DNA of 64,000 bases from Psychrobacter sp. Cmf 22.2. GTDB lineage: Bacteria; Pseudomonadota; Gammaproteobacteria; Pseudomonadales; Moraxellaceae. The notes under the pieces were generated by a model. It saw only the letters and a program-made list of their open reading frames with translations. It did no database searches and was not told the DNA's origin. Where the stretch lies: contig NZ_MRYA01000005.1 of the NCBI RefSeq assembly GCF_001921745.1, positions 1 to 64,000 of the forward strand, written 5' to 3'. Numbering within the stretch: the stretch's first letter is position 1; every line of letters starts with the position of its first letter. Positions 1-8,401 of the stretch are shown one piece after another. A program made the position numbers and the translations under genes.

Positions 1-167
1 CTTCTAATCTTGACTCATCTAATCTGGCAATTACGCTCTTCGTATATGTTCGTAATGAATTAACTTTGAGTTTTTTTTGCTGATTAAATGATAATTTTTA
101 TAGTTAAATATCTTTCCCAAAAGAAAAGATATGCAACTTTATTTTTAGCATTCGATCTTAGCAAAAA

Positions 168-195
168 TCCACACAAGTTGTTCTTTAGTTTTGCT
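168..195 (-). promoter_or_regulatory. boxA-like antitermination region (weak)
   Basis: On the minus strand the leader reads TAAAGAACAACTTGTGTGG, resembling the segment in E. coli rrn leaders where boxA is followed by a CTGTGTGG block. The boxA core itself is not an exact match to GCTCTTTAACA, so this is tentative. In rRNA operons this element recruits Nus factors. Confidence 0.4.
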
Positions 196-301
196 TTTAA
201 ATAATGCCCTATACTGTCGTCCAGTATTAGGTTACTTACTCTATCGAGTAAGACTAAATAGTGCTAAACCTATATGGTTTATCCTATTTAGCGAGCCGAC
301 T

Positions 302-329
302 ATCATATCACAATGAATAGGTTTGTCAA
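302..329 (-). promoter_or_regulatory. Candidate rRNA promoter P3
   Basis: On the minus strand, TTGACA (324-329) and TATGAT (302-307) are separated by 16 bp, followed by a GTCGGC discriminator. It is the third promoter in the series, 119 bp beyond P2, nearly the same step as P1 to P2 (123 bp). Confidence 0.75.
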
Positions 330-420
330 GCTTTTTATCTAATTTGTTTCAACAAGTTAAGAAGTTGATTTGACTAAGTTTGTTAGTCTTTATCTCGTCC
401 TATCCCTTAATGAGGTGCGT

Positions 421-448
421 ATTATAGACGCTTTATTTGGTAAGTCAA
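421..448 (-). promoter_or_regulatory. Candidate rRNA promoter P2
   Basis: On the minus strand, TTGACT (443-448) and TATAAT (421-426) are separated by 16 bp, with the discriminator ACGCACC downstream. It sits 123 bp downstream of P1 with the same spacer length, so it is read as the second tandem promoter of the same operon. Confidence 0.8.
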
Positions 449-543
449 GAATTAATTTAAGATGTTTTAAACTAATTTGTCAGGCTCGGTTTTTAGTCAG
501 TAGTGTTCTACTTGTAAATACCCTTCCCTTTCGACTGGGTGGC

Positions 544-571
544 ATTATACGCGCTTTAAGTTGGGGGTCAA
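544..571 (-). promoter_or_regulatory. Candidate rRNA promoter P1
   Basis: On the minus strand, TTGACC (566-571) and TATAAT (544-549) are separated by exactly 16 bp. A GC-rich discriminator (GCCACCC) follows the -10 box, and a very AT-rich stretch lies upstream at about 575-610 that could act as an UP element. A 16-bp spacer and GC-rich discriminator are hallmarks of stringently controlled rRNA P1 promoters. Confidence 0.8.
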
Positions 572-740
572 GGGGGATTAGATATTGTTTTTAATAATAT
601 TTGGCAAGAAAACCAATATCCCATACTTATCAAGAAGTTAACCATCAAAATAATTTTATTCTACGCCAAATAACACGCTATCAATGAATAATGCGCTTTT
701 ATACATATTATATTTTTTCTATAACCTCTCTCAGAGCCCT

Positions 741-1448
741 TTATAACTTACCCATTTTTTCAAAAAATGCTTTATAAGCAGCAACCTTTTTGTCTAATGC
801 TAACGGATAAGCGCGCGAAGTAGAAGGTAACCTATATAAGGTTAAGTCATTTATCGAAGTCGCTGCTAGACTAGAATCATTGCCTTGCCATGTATAAGGG
901 TAAGCCATACTTTGATTGGTTTTTGGTTGTTTAGACTTAGGTAACGAGCTACCTAACAAATCAATTAAAACTTCTGTGGCTTTACCGCCTGTTGTGAATA
1001 GCGCTTGCATTTTGGGAACTTGTGGCAAGATGTTGTCTAAATTAACAGATGTGACGACGGTTAAGTTTTTATCAGAAGCATTACCTGTCTCTCGAATTGC
1101 TTGCTTGACCGTTGGGCATAACGCAATACCACGCTCAAATAAAAAATTGCGAATACGCTCAGGATCAAAGCGCTTTTCGTCCCCGACTCTAAAATAATCT
1201 ACGTCGTCAAAGAACACGCCCCCATAGATGCGCCACATGTCATTATAGAAATTGGGATAATGAAAGCGCATTGCCCATTTATCAGAGGTCGGTGGAAACG
1301 TTCCCATCATCATGACGGTAGCATTAGTTGGTAATATGGGCTCAAAAGGGTGGGTTTCTATTGGCATTGCTACTGTTTTTGTCGATACTAAGCTGGCATT
1401 TGCTTGATTGTGGTTGTTAGATGGTTGTTTGGTCATAAGATTCTTCAT
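741..1448 (-). CDS. Uracil-DNA glycosylase superfamily protein
   Basis: A 235-residue protein that looks like a base-excision repair glycosylase of the UDG superfamily. Near residue 48 it has GTFPP, the position of the GxxPG-type active-site loop. An aromatic stretch (FHYPNFYNDMW) follows, like the pyrimidine/purine-binding region of hypoxanthine/Mug-like members, and LPSTSRAYP near the C terminus occupies the place of the second active-site motif. The first 30 or so residues are Asn/Gln-rich and probably disordered. A second ATG at codon 5 could be the true start; neither has a strong ribosome binding site. It is divergent from upp. Exact substrate (uracil, hypoxanthine or other) cannot be told from sequence. 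Confidence 0.75.
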   Translation of the reverse strand: MKNLMTKQPSNNHNQANASLVSTKTVAMPIETHPFEPILPTNATVMMMGTFPPTSDKWAMRFHYPNFYNDMWRIYGGVFFDDVDYFRVGDEKRFDPERIRNFLFERGIALCPTVKQAIRETGNASDKNLTVVTSVNLDNILPQVPKMQALFTTGGKATEVLIDLLGSSLPKSKQPKTNQSMAYPYTWQGNDSSLAATSINDLTLYRLPSTSRAYPLALDKKVAAYKAFFEKMGKL

Positions 1449-1670
1449 CGGAAAAGTGGTTTTTTTGGTATCATAACAGGCCTAAACACGACTTCACTTA
1501 TCATAGCGCTATATAGCCGAATAGGTTTGGCTTAAAACTGGTTATTTAAGCCTCAATCTTACTATTTCTATGCTTGGTATAGCGTTAAGTGCAGTAAGTG
1601 TTTGTATCTTTTATACTAATAGCGACCGCAGTATCTGCGTGAGCATCAGCCTAAAACCAAGAGAGTATTT

Positions 1671-2318
1671 ATGAGTGACTTAAAAATTACTGTAATTGAT
1701 CATCCGTTAGTCCGTCATAAACTCAGCCTAATGCGTGAAAAAGACTGTAGTACTTATAAATTTCGTACGCTAACCAAAGAGCTTGCCCGTTTAATGGCTT
1801 ATGAAGCAAGTCGCGATTTTGAGATTGAAACCTTTCCTATGCAAGGTTGGTGCGGTGAGATAGAGGGTGAGCAAATCACTGGCAAAACTGCCACAATCGT
1901 ACCTATATTACGTGCTGGCATCGGCATGTTGGATGGGGTGCTTGACTTAATCCCTACTGCAAAAATCTCTGTCGTAGGTTTGCAGCGCGATGAAGAAACC
2001 TTGCAACCAGTGCCGTTCTTTGAAAAATTCGTCAGCCACATGGATAAACGCCCGGCACTTATCGTTGATCCCATGCTTGCTACTGGCGGTTCGATGGTTG
2101 CCACTATTGATATGTTAAAAAGAAATGGCTGTAAAAGTATCAAAGCACTGGTGTTGGTCGCGGCGCCTGAAGGTGTGCGCTTGGTGAATGAAGCACATCC
2201 TGACGTGACCATTTATACAGCTGCATTAGATAGTCATTTGGATGAACACGGATATATTATTCCAGGTCTTGGTGATGCAGGCGATAAAATCTTTGGTAAG
2301 CAATTATTTAACAAATAA
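1671..2318 (+). CDS. upp: Uracil phosphoribosyltransferase
   Basis: Pyrimidine salvage enzyme that makes UMP from uracil and PRPP in the cytoplasm. The 215-residue length is typical. The PRPP-binding loop DPMLATGGS is at residues 133-141, and the uracil-binding C terminus [10 protein letters not shown] is intact. The start follows AGAGAG closely. The SDR gene begins only 64 bases downstream on the same strand, so the two may be co-transcribed. The uracil-glycosylase-family gene upstream is divergent, which puts a uracil-salvage and a possible uracil-excision gene side by side; whether this is functional is inference. Confidence 0.97.
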   Translation: MSDLKITVIDHPLVRHKLSLMREKDCSTYKFRTLTKELARLMAYEASRDFEIETFPMQGWCGEIEGEQITGKTATIVPILRAGIGMLDGVLDLIPTAKISVVGLQRDEETLQPVPFFEKFVSHMDKRPALIVDPMLATGGSMVATIDMLKRNGCKSIKALVLVAAPEGVRLVNEAHPDVTIYTAALDSHLDEHGYIIPGLGDAGDKIFGKQLFNK

Positions 2319-2382
2319 TCCAAAAAGTAGTCGCTATAAGAATCATGGACAAATCTTACGACATCAATGATAAGGATATAAA

Positions 2383-3135
2383 ATGAACGTATTGATTACA
2401 GGTGCAAGTGCTGGTTTTGGTAAAGCGCTGGCTGAACGTTTGGTTGCCAAAGGCCATCGCGTAATTGGTTGTGCCAGACGACTTGATAAGCTGAATGCAA
2501 TGGCTGAAACGTTAGGCGATTTATTTTTACCCGTCGTCATGGATGTCAATGATACTGCCTCCATTCCAAAAATTATTGCAGATTTGCCCGATGGCTTTGA
2601 GCAAATAGATGTCTTGGTCAATAACGCTGGCCTAGCACTTGGTACAGACCCTGCACAAACTGCCAATCTTGATGATTGGATGAGAATGGTCGATACCAAT
2701 GTTAAAGGATTAATAGCTTTGACCCATGCTGTGTTGCCATCGATGGTTGCACGCGATAGTGGTTATATTATCAACGTTGGCTCTATCGCCGGTAGCTGGC
2801 CTTACTTTGGTGGGAATGTTTATGGCGCGACCAAAGCGTTTGTAAAGCAGTTCAGCTTAAACCTGCGCGCCGACCTACTTGGTACGCAAGTGCGAGTAAC
2901 CAATCTTGAACCAGGTAATGTTGCGGGTACGGAGTTTTCAAACGTCCGCTATCATGGCGATGAAGAGAAAGCGGCCAAGGTCTATGATGGCTTTAAAACC
3001 ATGACAGGCGAAGATATTGGCGATATTTTACTATGGCTGATTGAGTCGCCTGCGCACATTAATATCAACCGTTTAGAAGTCATGCCAGTCGCGCAAACCT
3101 ATAATGGTTTAACGATTGCTAAGCAAAACTCTTAG
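2383..3135 (+). CDS. SDR-family NADP-dependent dehydrogenase (YdfG-like)
   Basis: A 250-residue classical short-chain dehydrogenase. The Rossmann glycine motif TGASAGFG is at residues 6-13, NNAG at 80-83, and the catalytic residues Ser134, Tyr147 and Lys151 (YGATK) are in place. The C-terminal part (LEPGNVAGTEFSNVR and the ending on INRLEVMPV) closely resembles YdfG, which reduces malonic semialdehyde and oxidises 3-hydroxy acids such as L-allo-threonine with NADP. It follows upp by 64 bases. Substrate assignment is by family resemblance only. Confidence 0.88.
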   Translation: MNVLITGASAGFGKALAERLVAKGHRVIGCARRLDKLNAMAETLGDLFLPVVMDVNDTASIPKIIADLPDGFEQIDVLVNNAGLALGTDPAQTANLDDWMRMVDTNVKGLIALTHAVLPSMVARDSGYIINVGSIAGSWPYFGGNVYGATKAFVKQFSLNLRADLLGTQVRVTNLEPGNVAGTEFSNVRYHGDEEKAAKVYDGFKTMTGEDIGDILLWLIESPAHININRLEVMPVAQTYNGLTIAKQNS

Positions 3136-3160
3136 TCTATAAAGTTTTATATATAAACCA

Positions 3161-3841
3161 TCAACGCAATTCATAATAACGTAGCACTACGGCGGTGTCA
3201 TTTGGCACCGCCGTATTAGTTAGCGTCTCACTATTTAAAATCTGCTCATTGACCAAACGCAAATCGTCAAAGTCCAAGATAAGTACTTCATTACGAGTGC
3301 GCTCACTGGTACGCTTATTATGGCGTATCGGAAAGCCAACCGCTTGTTTACCAACGACTTTTATCTGATTCACAATCAAGGTTTGACTGTTTTCTCGCCC
3401 TAGTCTTAGCGCCTCCTGCCTAACTTTTTGAGCATTTAAGACGGCAGTAGCAGGATTAACAGTAGTAGTAAATAACTTATCAAGTCGCGCGCTTTTTGGC
3501 ATAGTACCTGCGATAAATAATACTTGCTCTAACGGTAGATACTGCGCATGACGTAACAGCTCAGCGCGAAACAGCGCTGGCATATCCATATTAAAGCTGT
3601 CTTCAGTTTGACGATAAAATGCTTCAAAACTACGCTGGATGTAGCGCCCAAATACGGTAGCATTAATCCAATCTTGATACGTATCATTTGCCAGTAATCG
3701 TTTGGTAAAGTCGTTGGGTTCTAATGCCAAATCACCCATTAAAAGCGCCATTAATAAACCATGCGAATCTGCAAAAGTCAGCTGGCCCCAGACCTGAGGA
3801 TAAAGGCTACTATCAAGACTGGATAATGTCGCTCTACTCAT
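3161..3841 (-). CDS. Unrecognised protein, possible ADP-ribosyltransferase-like fold
   Basis: A 226-residue soluble protein with no signal peptide or membrane segment, and no family I can name with confidence. The C-terminal half has an order of elements like small ADP-ribosyltransferases: a strand VLFIAGT (residues 107-113), FTTTVNPATAV (124-134) at the place of the F-x-STS motif, a hydrophobic strand LIVNQIKVVG, then RNEVLIL (183-189) where R-S-E enzymes have ExEVL with the catalytic Glu (here Glu185). The usual Ser-Thr-Ser is Thr-Thr-Thr, and the first Glu/Gln of the ExE pair is Arg, so it may be inactive or unrelated. It is convergent with the SDR gene (26-base gap). Confidence 0.6.
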   Translation of the reverse strand: MSRATLSSLDSSLYPQVWGQLTFADSHGLLMALLMGDLALEPNDFTKRLLANDTYQDWINATVFGRYIQRSFEAFYRQTEDSFNMDMPALFRAELLRHAQYLPLEQVLFIAGTMPKSARLDKLFTTTVNPATAVLNAQKVRQEALRLGRENSQTLIVNQIKVVGKQAVGFPIRHNKRTSERTRNEVLILDFDDLRLVNEQILNSETLTNTAVPNDTAVVLRYYELR

Positions 3842-4036
3842 AAATACTTACTTCCCTTTTTTCATTGAATTATTAGGTTGGCGACGTGGCTCTGATAGAT
3901 ATTTTTATACTTATACTGTTGTTACAGTGGCCTTTTTTACTATAACACGCCTTACTAATATTAAAATGTTTTGTGCTGAGCATTTTCATATTAAAATCAT
4001 TTGATAAACCCCTAAAGATAATAAAATTAAAACGAG

Positions 4037-5011
4037 ATGATGCTGCCCATGATAAAAGACTGGCTAAAACTACCGCCTCAATACCAATTACAGACTTTAA
4101 GCATCATCAAGACTGACGGTACAAACATTCCTGTCTCTGTAATTGGCAAAGGCAAGCCTGTAATCTTGCTACATGCGTATGGCATGGATGCACGTGAGTT
4201 TTTACCTTTTATATTGCCACTTACTGGCGAATATAGGTTTTATCCCCCACACTTTAGAGGTTTTGGAGAAGCGAAATTGTCCAATTTGACGCAATTTGAT
4301 TTTGTGCGCCAGTATGCTGACGATATCAACGCTGTGATTGAGCAAATCTGCCATGACCTTACAATAGAATCTTTACCGGTTGCCGCTATTTCAATGGGCG
4401 CGCAAGTAATGTGGGGGTATTTTGAGCGTTTTGGTATGTCACGGATCAGCCGTTATATGAATATCGACCAAAGTCCTGCGATTCATAATCAGTCTGATTG
4501 GCAAGGCGGCTTATTTGGTAAGCGGCAGCAGGAAGTGTTTGATATATTTCATGAAGTGGTAGATATGACACTGCTTTATGCTAATGTTGATAGCTTTAAG
4601 CACCTACCATTTACGATTAAACGTCGAGTCACGGATATTGAGCGGCTATTCTCTTTACTATCAGTAAATCGTACACGCTCAAAAGCTATCGTACAATTCT
4701 TGACTCATCAAAACGATCATAAGCTGGTGTTTTATAATCACAGTACATGGCAACATAAGATGCGCTGTTTGCAAGCATATTTAAAACTGGAGTACGATTT
4801 TCGAGCCGTCATAGAAAAAGTCACTATTCCAGTGGTGAACGTAATTGGAGGTCGCTCAAAGCTCTATGATCCTAAGTGGCAGCAAGAAGTGACCCGTATG
4901 CTACCCAATGCAACTGAGATCGTTTTGCCGCGCTCTGGTCATGCGGTACCAATGGATGAGCCGATTGGGTTTTATAAAGTATTAAAGGGGTTTTTGGGAA
5001 ATGAGCGATAG
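4037..5011 (+). CDS. Alpha/beta hydrolase fold protein
   Basis: A 324-residue cytoplasmic hydrolase. The oxyanion-hole segment LLHAYGMD is near residue 48, the nucleophile elbow is ISMGA with Ser as nucleophile, and a C-terminal catalytic His is in PRSGHAVPMDEP. An acid residue probably lies in the strand VNVIGGRSKLYDP. The cap region between the elbow and the C terminus is long and helical. The start has two adjacent ATG codons after an AT-rich region. It is monocistronic, flanked by a divergent and a convergent gene. Ester, lactone or haloalkane substrates cannot be distinguished. Confidence 0.85.
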   Translation: MMLPMIKDWLKLPPQYQLQTLSIIKTDGTNIPVSVIGKGKPVILLHAYGMDAREFLPFILPLTGEYRFYPPHFRGFGEAKLSNLTQFDFVRQYADDINAVIEQICHDLTIESLPVAAISMGAQVMWGYFERFGMSRISRYMNIDQSPAIHNQSDWQGGLFGKRQQEVFDIFHEVVDMTLLYANVDSFKHLPFTIKRRVTDIERLFSLLSVNRTRSKAIVQFLTHQNDHKLVFYNHSTWQHKMRCLQAYLKLEYDFRAVIEKVTIPVVNVIGGRSKLYDPKWQQEVTRMLPNATEIVLPRSGHAVPMDEPIGFYKVLKGFLGNER

Positions 5012-5027
5012 GTGATATGGTAAAAAT

Positions 5028-5050
5028 CTGGGTTAAAAACCCAGCCTACG
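5028..5050 (-). terminator. Hairpin terminator between convergent genes
   Basis: CTGGGTT pairs with AACCCAG around a 3-nt loop (5028-5044). On the minus strand it is followed by ATTTTTA, so it best serves the DUF1653 gene but may also stop the hydrolase transcript from the other side. Confidence 0.6.
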
Positions 5051-5106
5051 ACAGCGTACCTTAAGTTTCTAGTCGGGCTTTGCATTTCCAACTAATCAGC
5101 TTCAAA

Positions 5107-5334
5107 CTAATCAGTGAGCGCTTTAATCAATTCAAATCTAGGCACTTCTTTACCGTCACGCGTGACTGTCTCGCTAAACATCGACAATGGTCGTACCCAT
5201 ACGCCATATTCGCCGTACAGACAACGATAAACCACTAGCATTTCTTCCGTTTCGGAATGCTGAGCGGTATGCAAGACTTGGTAGAGATTGCCTTTATAAT
5301 GGCGGTAAATGCCTTGTGGCATAGATTGGTTCAT
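5107..5334 (-). CDS. DUF1653 domain protein
   Basis: A 75-residue protein of the DUF1653 family. It carries the typical opening GIYRHYKGNLYQVL, the middle EEMLVVYRCLYG and the WVRPLSMF block. Function is unknown for this family. The start chosen is the ATG at 5334, because AGGA lies about 9 bases upstream and the family begins at this point. An in-frame extension upstream to 5424 would add 30 residues unrelated to the family. It lies 128 bases downstream of tyrS, separated from it by a hairpin. Confidence 0.88.
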   Translation of the reverse strand: MNQSMPQGIYRHYKGNLYQVLHTAQHSETEEMLVVYRCLYGEYGVWVRPLSMFSETVTRDGKEVPRFELIKALTD

Positions 5335-5409
5335 AAATATTTTCCTAGTCTTCCCCATAAATGTATGAGCTAAATACTGTCTCGTTATGTTTAAATAATA
5401 GAAATAGAT

Positions 5410-5434
5410 AAGGCCGACAATCAATGTCGACCTT
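5410..5434 (-). terminator. Hairpin downstream of tyrS
   Basis: A 10-bp stem (AAGGTCGACA with TGTCGGCCTT on the minus strand, one G-U pair) lies just after the tyrS stop. The following T content is modest, so termination efficiency is uncertain. Confidence 0.55.
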
Positions 5435-5462
5435 ATTTATGCTCTTGATATTAAAAGCCCTA

Positions 5463-6674
5463 TCAACCCACCGTTACTTTTGCATAGCCTTTCTTGCCTG
5501 CTTGAATAACAGCCGTCTGACTTGATGTTAAGCTAAAGCTAGCATCAACCACTTCGCCATCTACTTTTACCGCGCCACGTTTTACCATATCTTTGGCTGC
5601 TGAGTTGTTTTTAGCAAGTGCTGCTTGGTTTAAGATTTGAGTGATAAATAGTGCGTCTTGACCTTCTAGATCTAGCATAATTTCTGGCAGATCAACTGGC
5701 AATTCACCATCAGCCAATACGTTGCCCGCTGACTTGTGCGCATTGGCAGCAGCGTCCGCATCGTGGAAACGCTCGATTAATTCTTCGGCTAAGACACGTT
5801 TGATCTCTTGTGGATTGCGACCGTTTTCCATCTCTGTCATCAATGTTTCGACTTCTTCCATCGGCTTAAAGCTTAAAAATTCAAAGTAGCGACGAATTAA
5901 GGTGTCTGGCATGGATAGCAGTTTTTGGTACATGGTGCCCGGTGCATCATAAATACCGACGTAATTGTTCAAGGATTTAGACATTTTATTGACGCCGTCT
6001 AATCCTTCTAAGATCGGCACTGTGATACAAACTTGTGGCTCTTGGCCGTAACGGCCTTGCAAAGTACGCCCCATTAGGATGTTAAAGGTTTGGTCGGTAC
6101 CGCCCAGCTCGACGTCAGCTTTTAGTGCAATAGAGTCGTAGCCTTGCACCAACGGATACAAAAACTCATGAATAGCAATGGGCGTTTGGGCGGCATAACG
6201 TTTGGAGAAATCATCACGCTCAAGCATACGCGAGACGGTAAGCTGGCTTGACAGCTGAATCATATCTCCTGCTGACATATCATTAAACCATTCAGAGTTA
6301 AAAACAATCTTGGTTTTTTCTTTATCCAAGATCTTAAACACTTGCTCGGCATAGGTCTGAGCATTGGCTTTGATTTGCTCATCAGTCAATGGCGGACGCG
6401 TGCTATTCTTGCCAGAAGGATCGCCAATCTTGGCCGTATAATCACCGATTAAAAAATAAATCTCATGACCTAAATCTTGAAAGTGCTTAAGCTTATTAAT
6501 CAGTACCGTATGACCCAAATGCAGGTCAGGCGCGGTAGGATCAAATCCTGCTTTGATACGTAGCGGACGGCCCAGTTTGAGTTTCGCAACTAAATCCTCT
6601 TCAGATAAGATTTCTTGCGTACCGCGTTGCACAAGGGCAATTTGTTCTTCTAGGGTGTATGAATGGTCTGTCAT
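5463..6674 (-). CDS. tyrS: Tyrosyl-tRNA synthetase
   Basis: Charges tRNA-Tyr. The 403-residue class I synthetase has HLGHT at residues 52-56 (HIGH motif) and KMSKS in the middle ([12 protein letters not shown]). A C-terminal S4 RNA-binding domain ends in AKVTVG. The length and HLGHT form match the TyrZ-like (type 2) bacterial subgroup rather than E. coli TyrS. The gene is divergent from anmK, with 119 bases between starts; this pairing recurs in many gammaproteobacteria. Confidence 0.97.
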   Translation of the reverse strand: MTDHSYTLEEQIALVQRGTQEILSEEDLVAKLKLGRPLRIKAGFDPTAPDLHLGHTVLINKLKHFQDLGHEIYFLIGDYTAKIGDPSGKNSTRPPLTDEQIKANAQTYAEQVFKILDKEKTKIVFNSEWFNDMSAGDMIQLSSQLTVSRMLERDDFSKRYAAQTPIAIHEFLYPLVQGYDSIALKADVELGGTDQTFNILMGRTLQGRYGQEPQVCITVPILEGLDGVNKMSKSLNNYVGIYDAPGTMYQKLLSMPDTLIRRYFEFLSFKPMEEVETLMTEMENGRNPQEIKRVLAEELIERFHDADAAANAHKSAGNVLADGELPVDLPEIMLDLEGQDALFITQILNQAALAKNNSAAKDMVKRGAVKVDGEVVDASFSLTSSQTAVIQAGKKGYAKVTVG

Positions 6675-6793
6675 GATGCTCTCTTTATTGTCTTTATTAA
6701 AAGGGTAACGCGTTTGGGCTATTTAGGACTTCGTAGCCTGTAAAAGATGTTAGAATTTGAGGGATATACTAGCGTTTTTTAAGGTAAATTGCC

Positions 6794-8122
6794 ATGACCA
6801 ACCCTGCTCAGACCACGAATGACCCTGAAAACACCGAATTTTTAGCTGACTTAGCTGATTCAATAAATAATGATGACGATACAAACTATGCCTCCCTGAC
6901 TGAAGCATTGGAACAAACGGTGTTTGAAAGTTTTGATGATGGTCTGTATATCGGTGTGATGTCAGGCACTAGCTTGGACGGTATGGATGCGGTGATTTGT
7001 CAGTTTGAGGATGAAAATAACACCCAACAGCCGATGCAGCTATTAGCCACTTATAGCCAAGATTTCCCGCCGCGGCTGCGTGAGGTACTCTTGGCTTTGT
7101 GTCAGCCAAATGGTGTTCAAGAATTAACGCCAACGGCTGATGAGCCAAATAATGAGCCAAGCAGCGAATTGGACTGGTTTGGCTGGGCAAGTAAAGCTTA
7201 TAGCGAGTTTGCGAGCGTTGTGGTCAATAATCTATTACAGCAGTCGAATACCGATAGTGAGTCGGTCCTGGCGATTGGCTGTCATGGGCAGACGGTACGT
7301 CATCGTCCGCAGTTGGGCTTTAGCTTACAACTACTCGATGCCAATATTATCACTGAACAAACGGGCATTAGTGTCGTCAGCGACTTTCGTCGTCGTGATA
7401 TGGCGGTTGGCGGTCAGGGGGCACCTTTGGTTCCCGCTTTTCATAAGGCATTATTTGCCGCACCTGATAACACGCGAGTATTATTAAATTTGGGCGGTAT
7501 TGCCAATATTACTGTCTTGCCAGCTGGTGATAGTTCTGTTGTTGGTTATGATACTGGCCCTGCCAATTTATTACTTGATGCGTGGACCGCGCTACATACC
7601 GACAATGACTATGACGCAGGCGGTGCATGGGCGCAGTCTGGACAAGTCATTGAGCCACTACTTAATCAATTATTAGAGTATCCGTTTTTTGCGAAACCTT
7701 ATCCTAAAAGTACAGGACGCGAGGACTTTAACCTAGAGTGGCTACAAAGCGAGCTACAAAAATTTGATCAGATTTCTGCCTTTACTCGCTACTCATCAGC
7801 AGATGTACAGGCAACATTGACAGAGCTTACTGCCATTAGTGCCAGTGCACAAATCAATATGTTTATTAATGCAAAAGTAAATAGCTCGGTGTATGTCTGC
7901 GGCGGCGGCGCATTAAATGATTACTTAATGGAGCGCTTGCAAGCGCATCTGCCCCATTGCACAGTAGAGACTACAGCAAGTCTAGGACTTGAGCCAACTT
8001 GGGTAGAGTCTGTGGCCTTTGCTTGGCTGGCACGCCAAACTTTGATGGGTGAAACAGGTAACTTGCCAGCGGTAACAGGCGCAAGTAAAAGCGTAGTACT
8101 GGGGCAAGTGTGTTTTGCTTAA
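6794..8122 (+). CDS. anmK: Anhydro-N-acetylmuramic acid kinase
   Basis: Cell-wall recycling kinase that hydrolyses the 1,6-anhydro ring of anhMurNAc and phosphorylates it to MurNAc-6-phosphate. The ATPase-fold signature GVMSGTSLDGMD is at residues 54-65. CHGQTVRH, LLNLGGIANIT and the C-terminal VCGGGALN sugar/ATP-binding segments are present. At 442 residues it is longer than the roughly 370 usual: about 50 acidic residues precede the first conserved strand. An internal start would lack an obvious ATG near the domain, so the extension looks real. It is divergent from tyrS. Confidence 0.95.
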   Translation: MTNPAQTTNDPENTEFLADLADSINNDDDTNYASLTEALEQTVFESFDDGLYIGVMSGTSLDGMDAVICQFEDENNTQQPMQLLATYSQDFPPRLREVLLALCQPNGVQELTPTADEPNNEPSSELDWFGWASKAYSEFASVVVNNLLQQSNTDSESVLAIGCHGQTVRHRPQLGFSLQLLDANIITEQTGISVVSDFRRRDMAVGGQGAPLVPAFHKALFAAPDNTRVLLNLGGIANITVLPAGDSSVVGYDTGPANLLLDAWTALHTDNDYDAGGAWAQSGQVIEPLLNQLLEYPFFAKPYPKSTGREDFNLEWLQSELQKFDQISAFTRYSSADVQATLTELTAISASAQINMFINAKVNSSVYVCGGGALNDYLMERLQAHLPHCTVETTASLGLEPTWVESVAFAWLARQTLMGETGNLPAVTGASKSVVLGQVCFA

Positions 8123-8131
8123 CCAGCAAAT

Positions 8132-8163
8132 AGGTTTTTAGGTTTTTAGGTCTTTAGGTTTAT
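8132..8163. repeat. Four tandem 8-bp units
   Basis: AGGTTTTT is repeated four times in tandem (two exact, two with one substitution each: AGGTCTTT, AGGTTTAT), just after the anmK stop. It is a low-complexity microsatellite that could change copy number by slippage. No coding effect is expected. Confidence 0.7.
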
Positions 8164-8401
8164 AGAGATTTTAAACGCGTCATGACTAGCAATGTAGCAA
8201 CAGCATGCTAACTTTCTATTTTATCTTACTCTAGCGTCATCATTCTATAAATTATTAAGTTTACAGACGTGCACTTATGTGCTTTATAATAGTTGCTAAA
8301 ATGGCAAGATAACGCTATAAATAATATTGCGTAATTTTAGAATATTTACAATAAAACAAGTAGTCTCACCCCTTTAGGATCGCAAGTACAGGATATATCA
8401 C

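Larger units (their letters stand above)
1..540 (-). promoter_or_regulatory. Leader of a ribosomal RNA operon (16S beyond left edge)
   Basis: This stretch has no convincing protein gene. Read on the minus strand it starts with three consecutive consensus-like promoters and then runs several hundred bases towards base 1 without a start codon plus ribosome binding site. This arrangement, strong promoters followed by a long untranslated AT-rich leader, is typical of gammaproteobacterial rRNA operons. The minus strand at 168-195 also carries a segment with a CTTGTGTGG core, like the leader just after boxA of E. coli rrn operons. The 16S gene itself is not in the window, so the identity is an inference from promoter structure. 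Confidence 0.75.

Noticed and set aside
370..594. 74-codon open frame on the plus strand in the left-edge region
   Set aside because: It overlaps two consensus-like minus-strand promoters, has no ribosome binding site and no family-like sequence.
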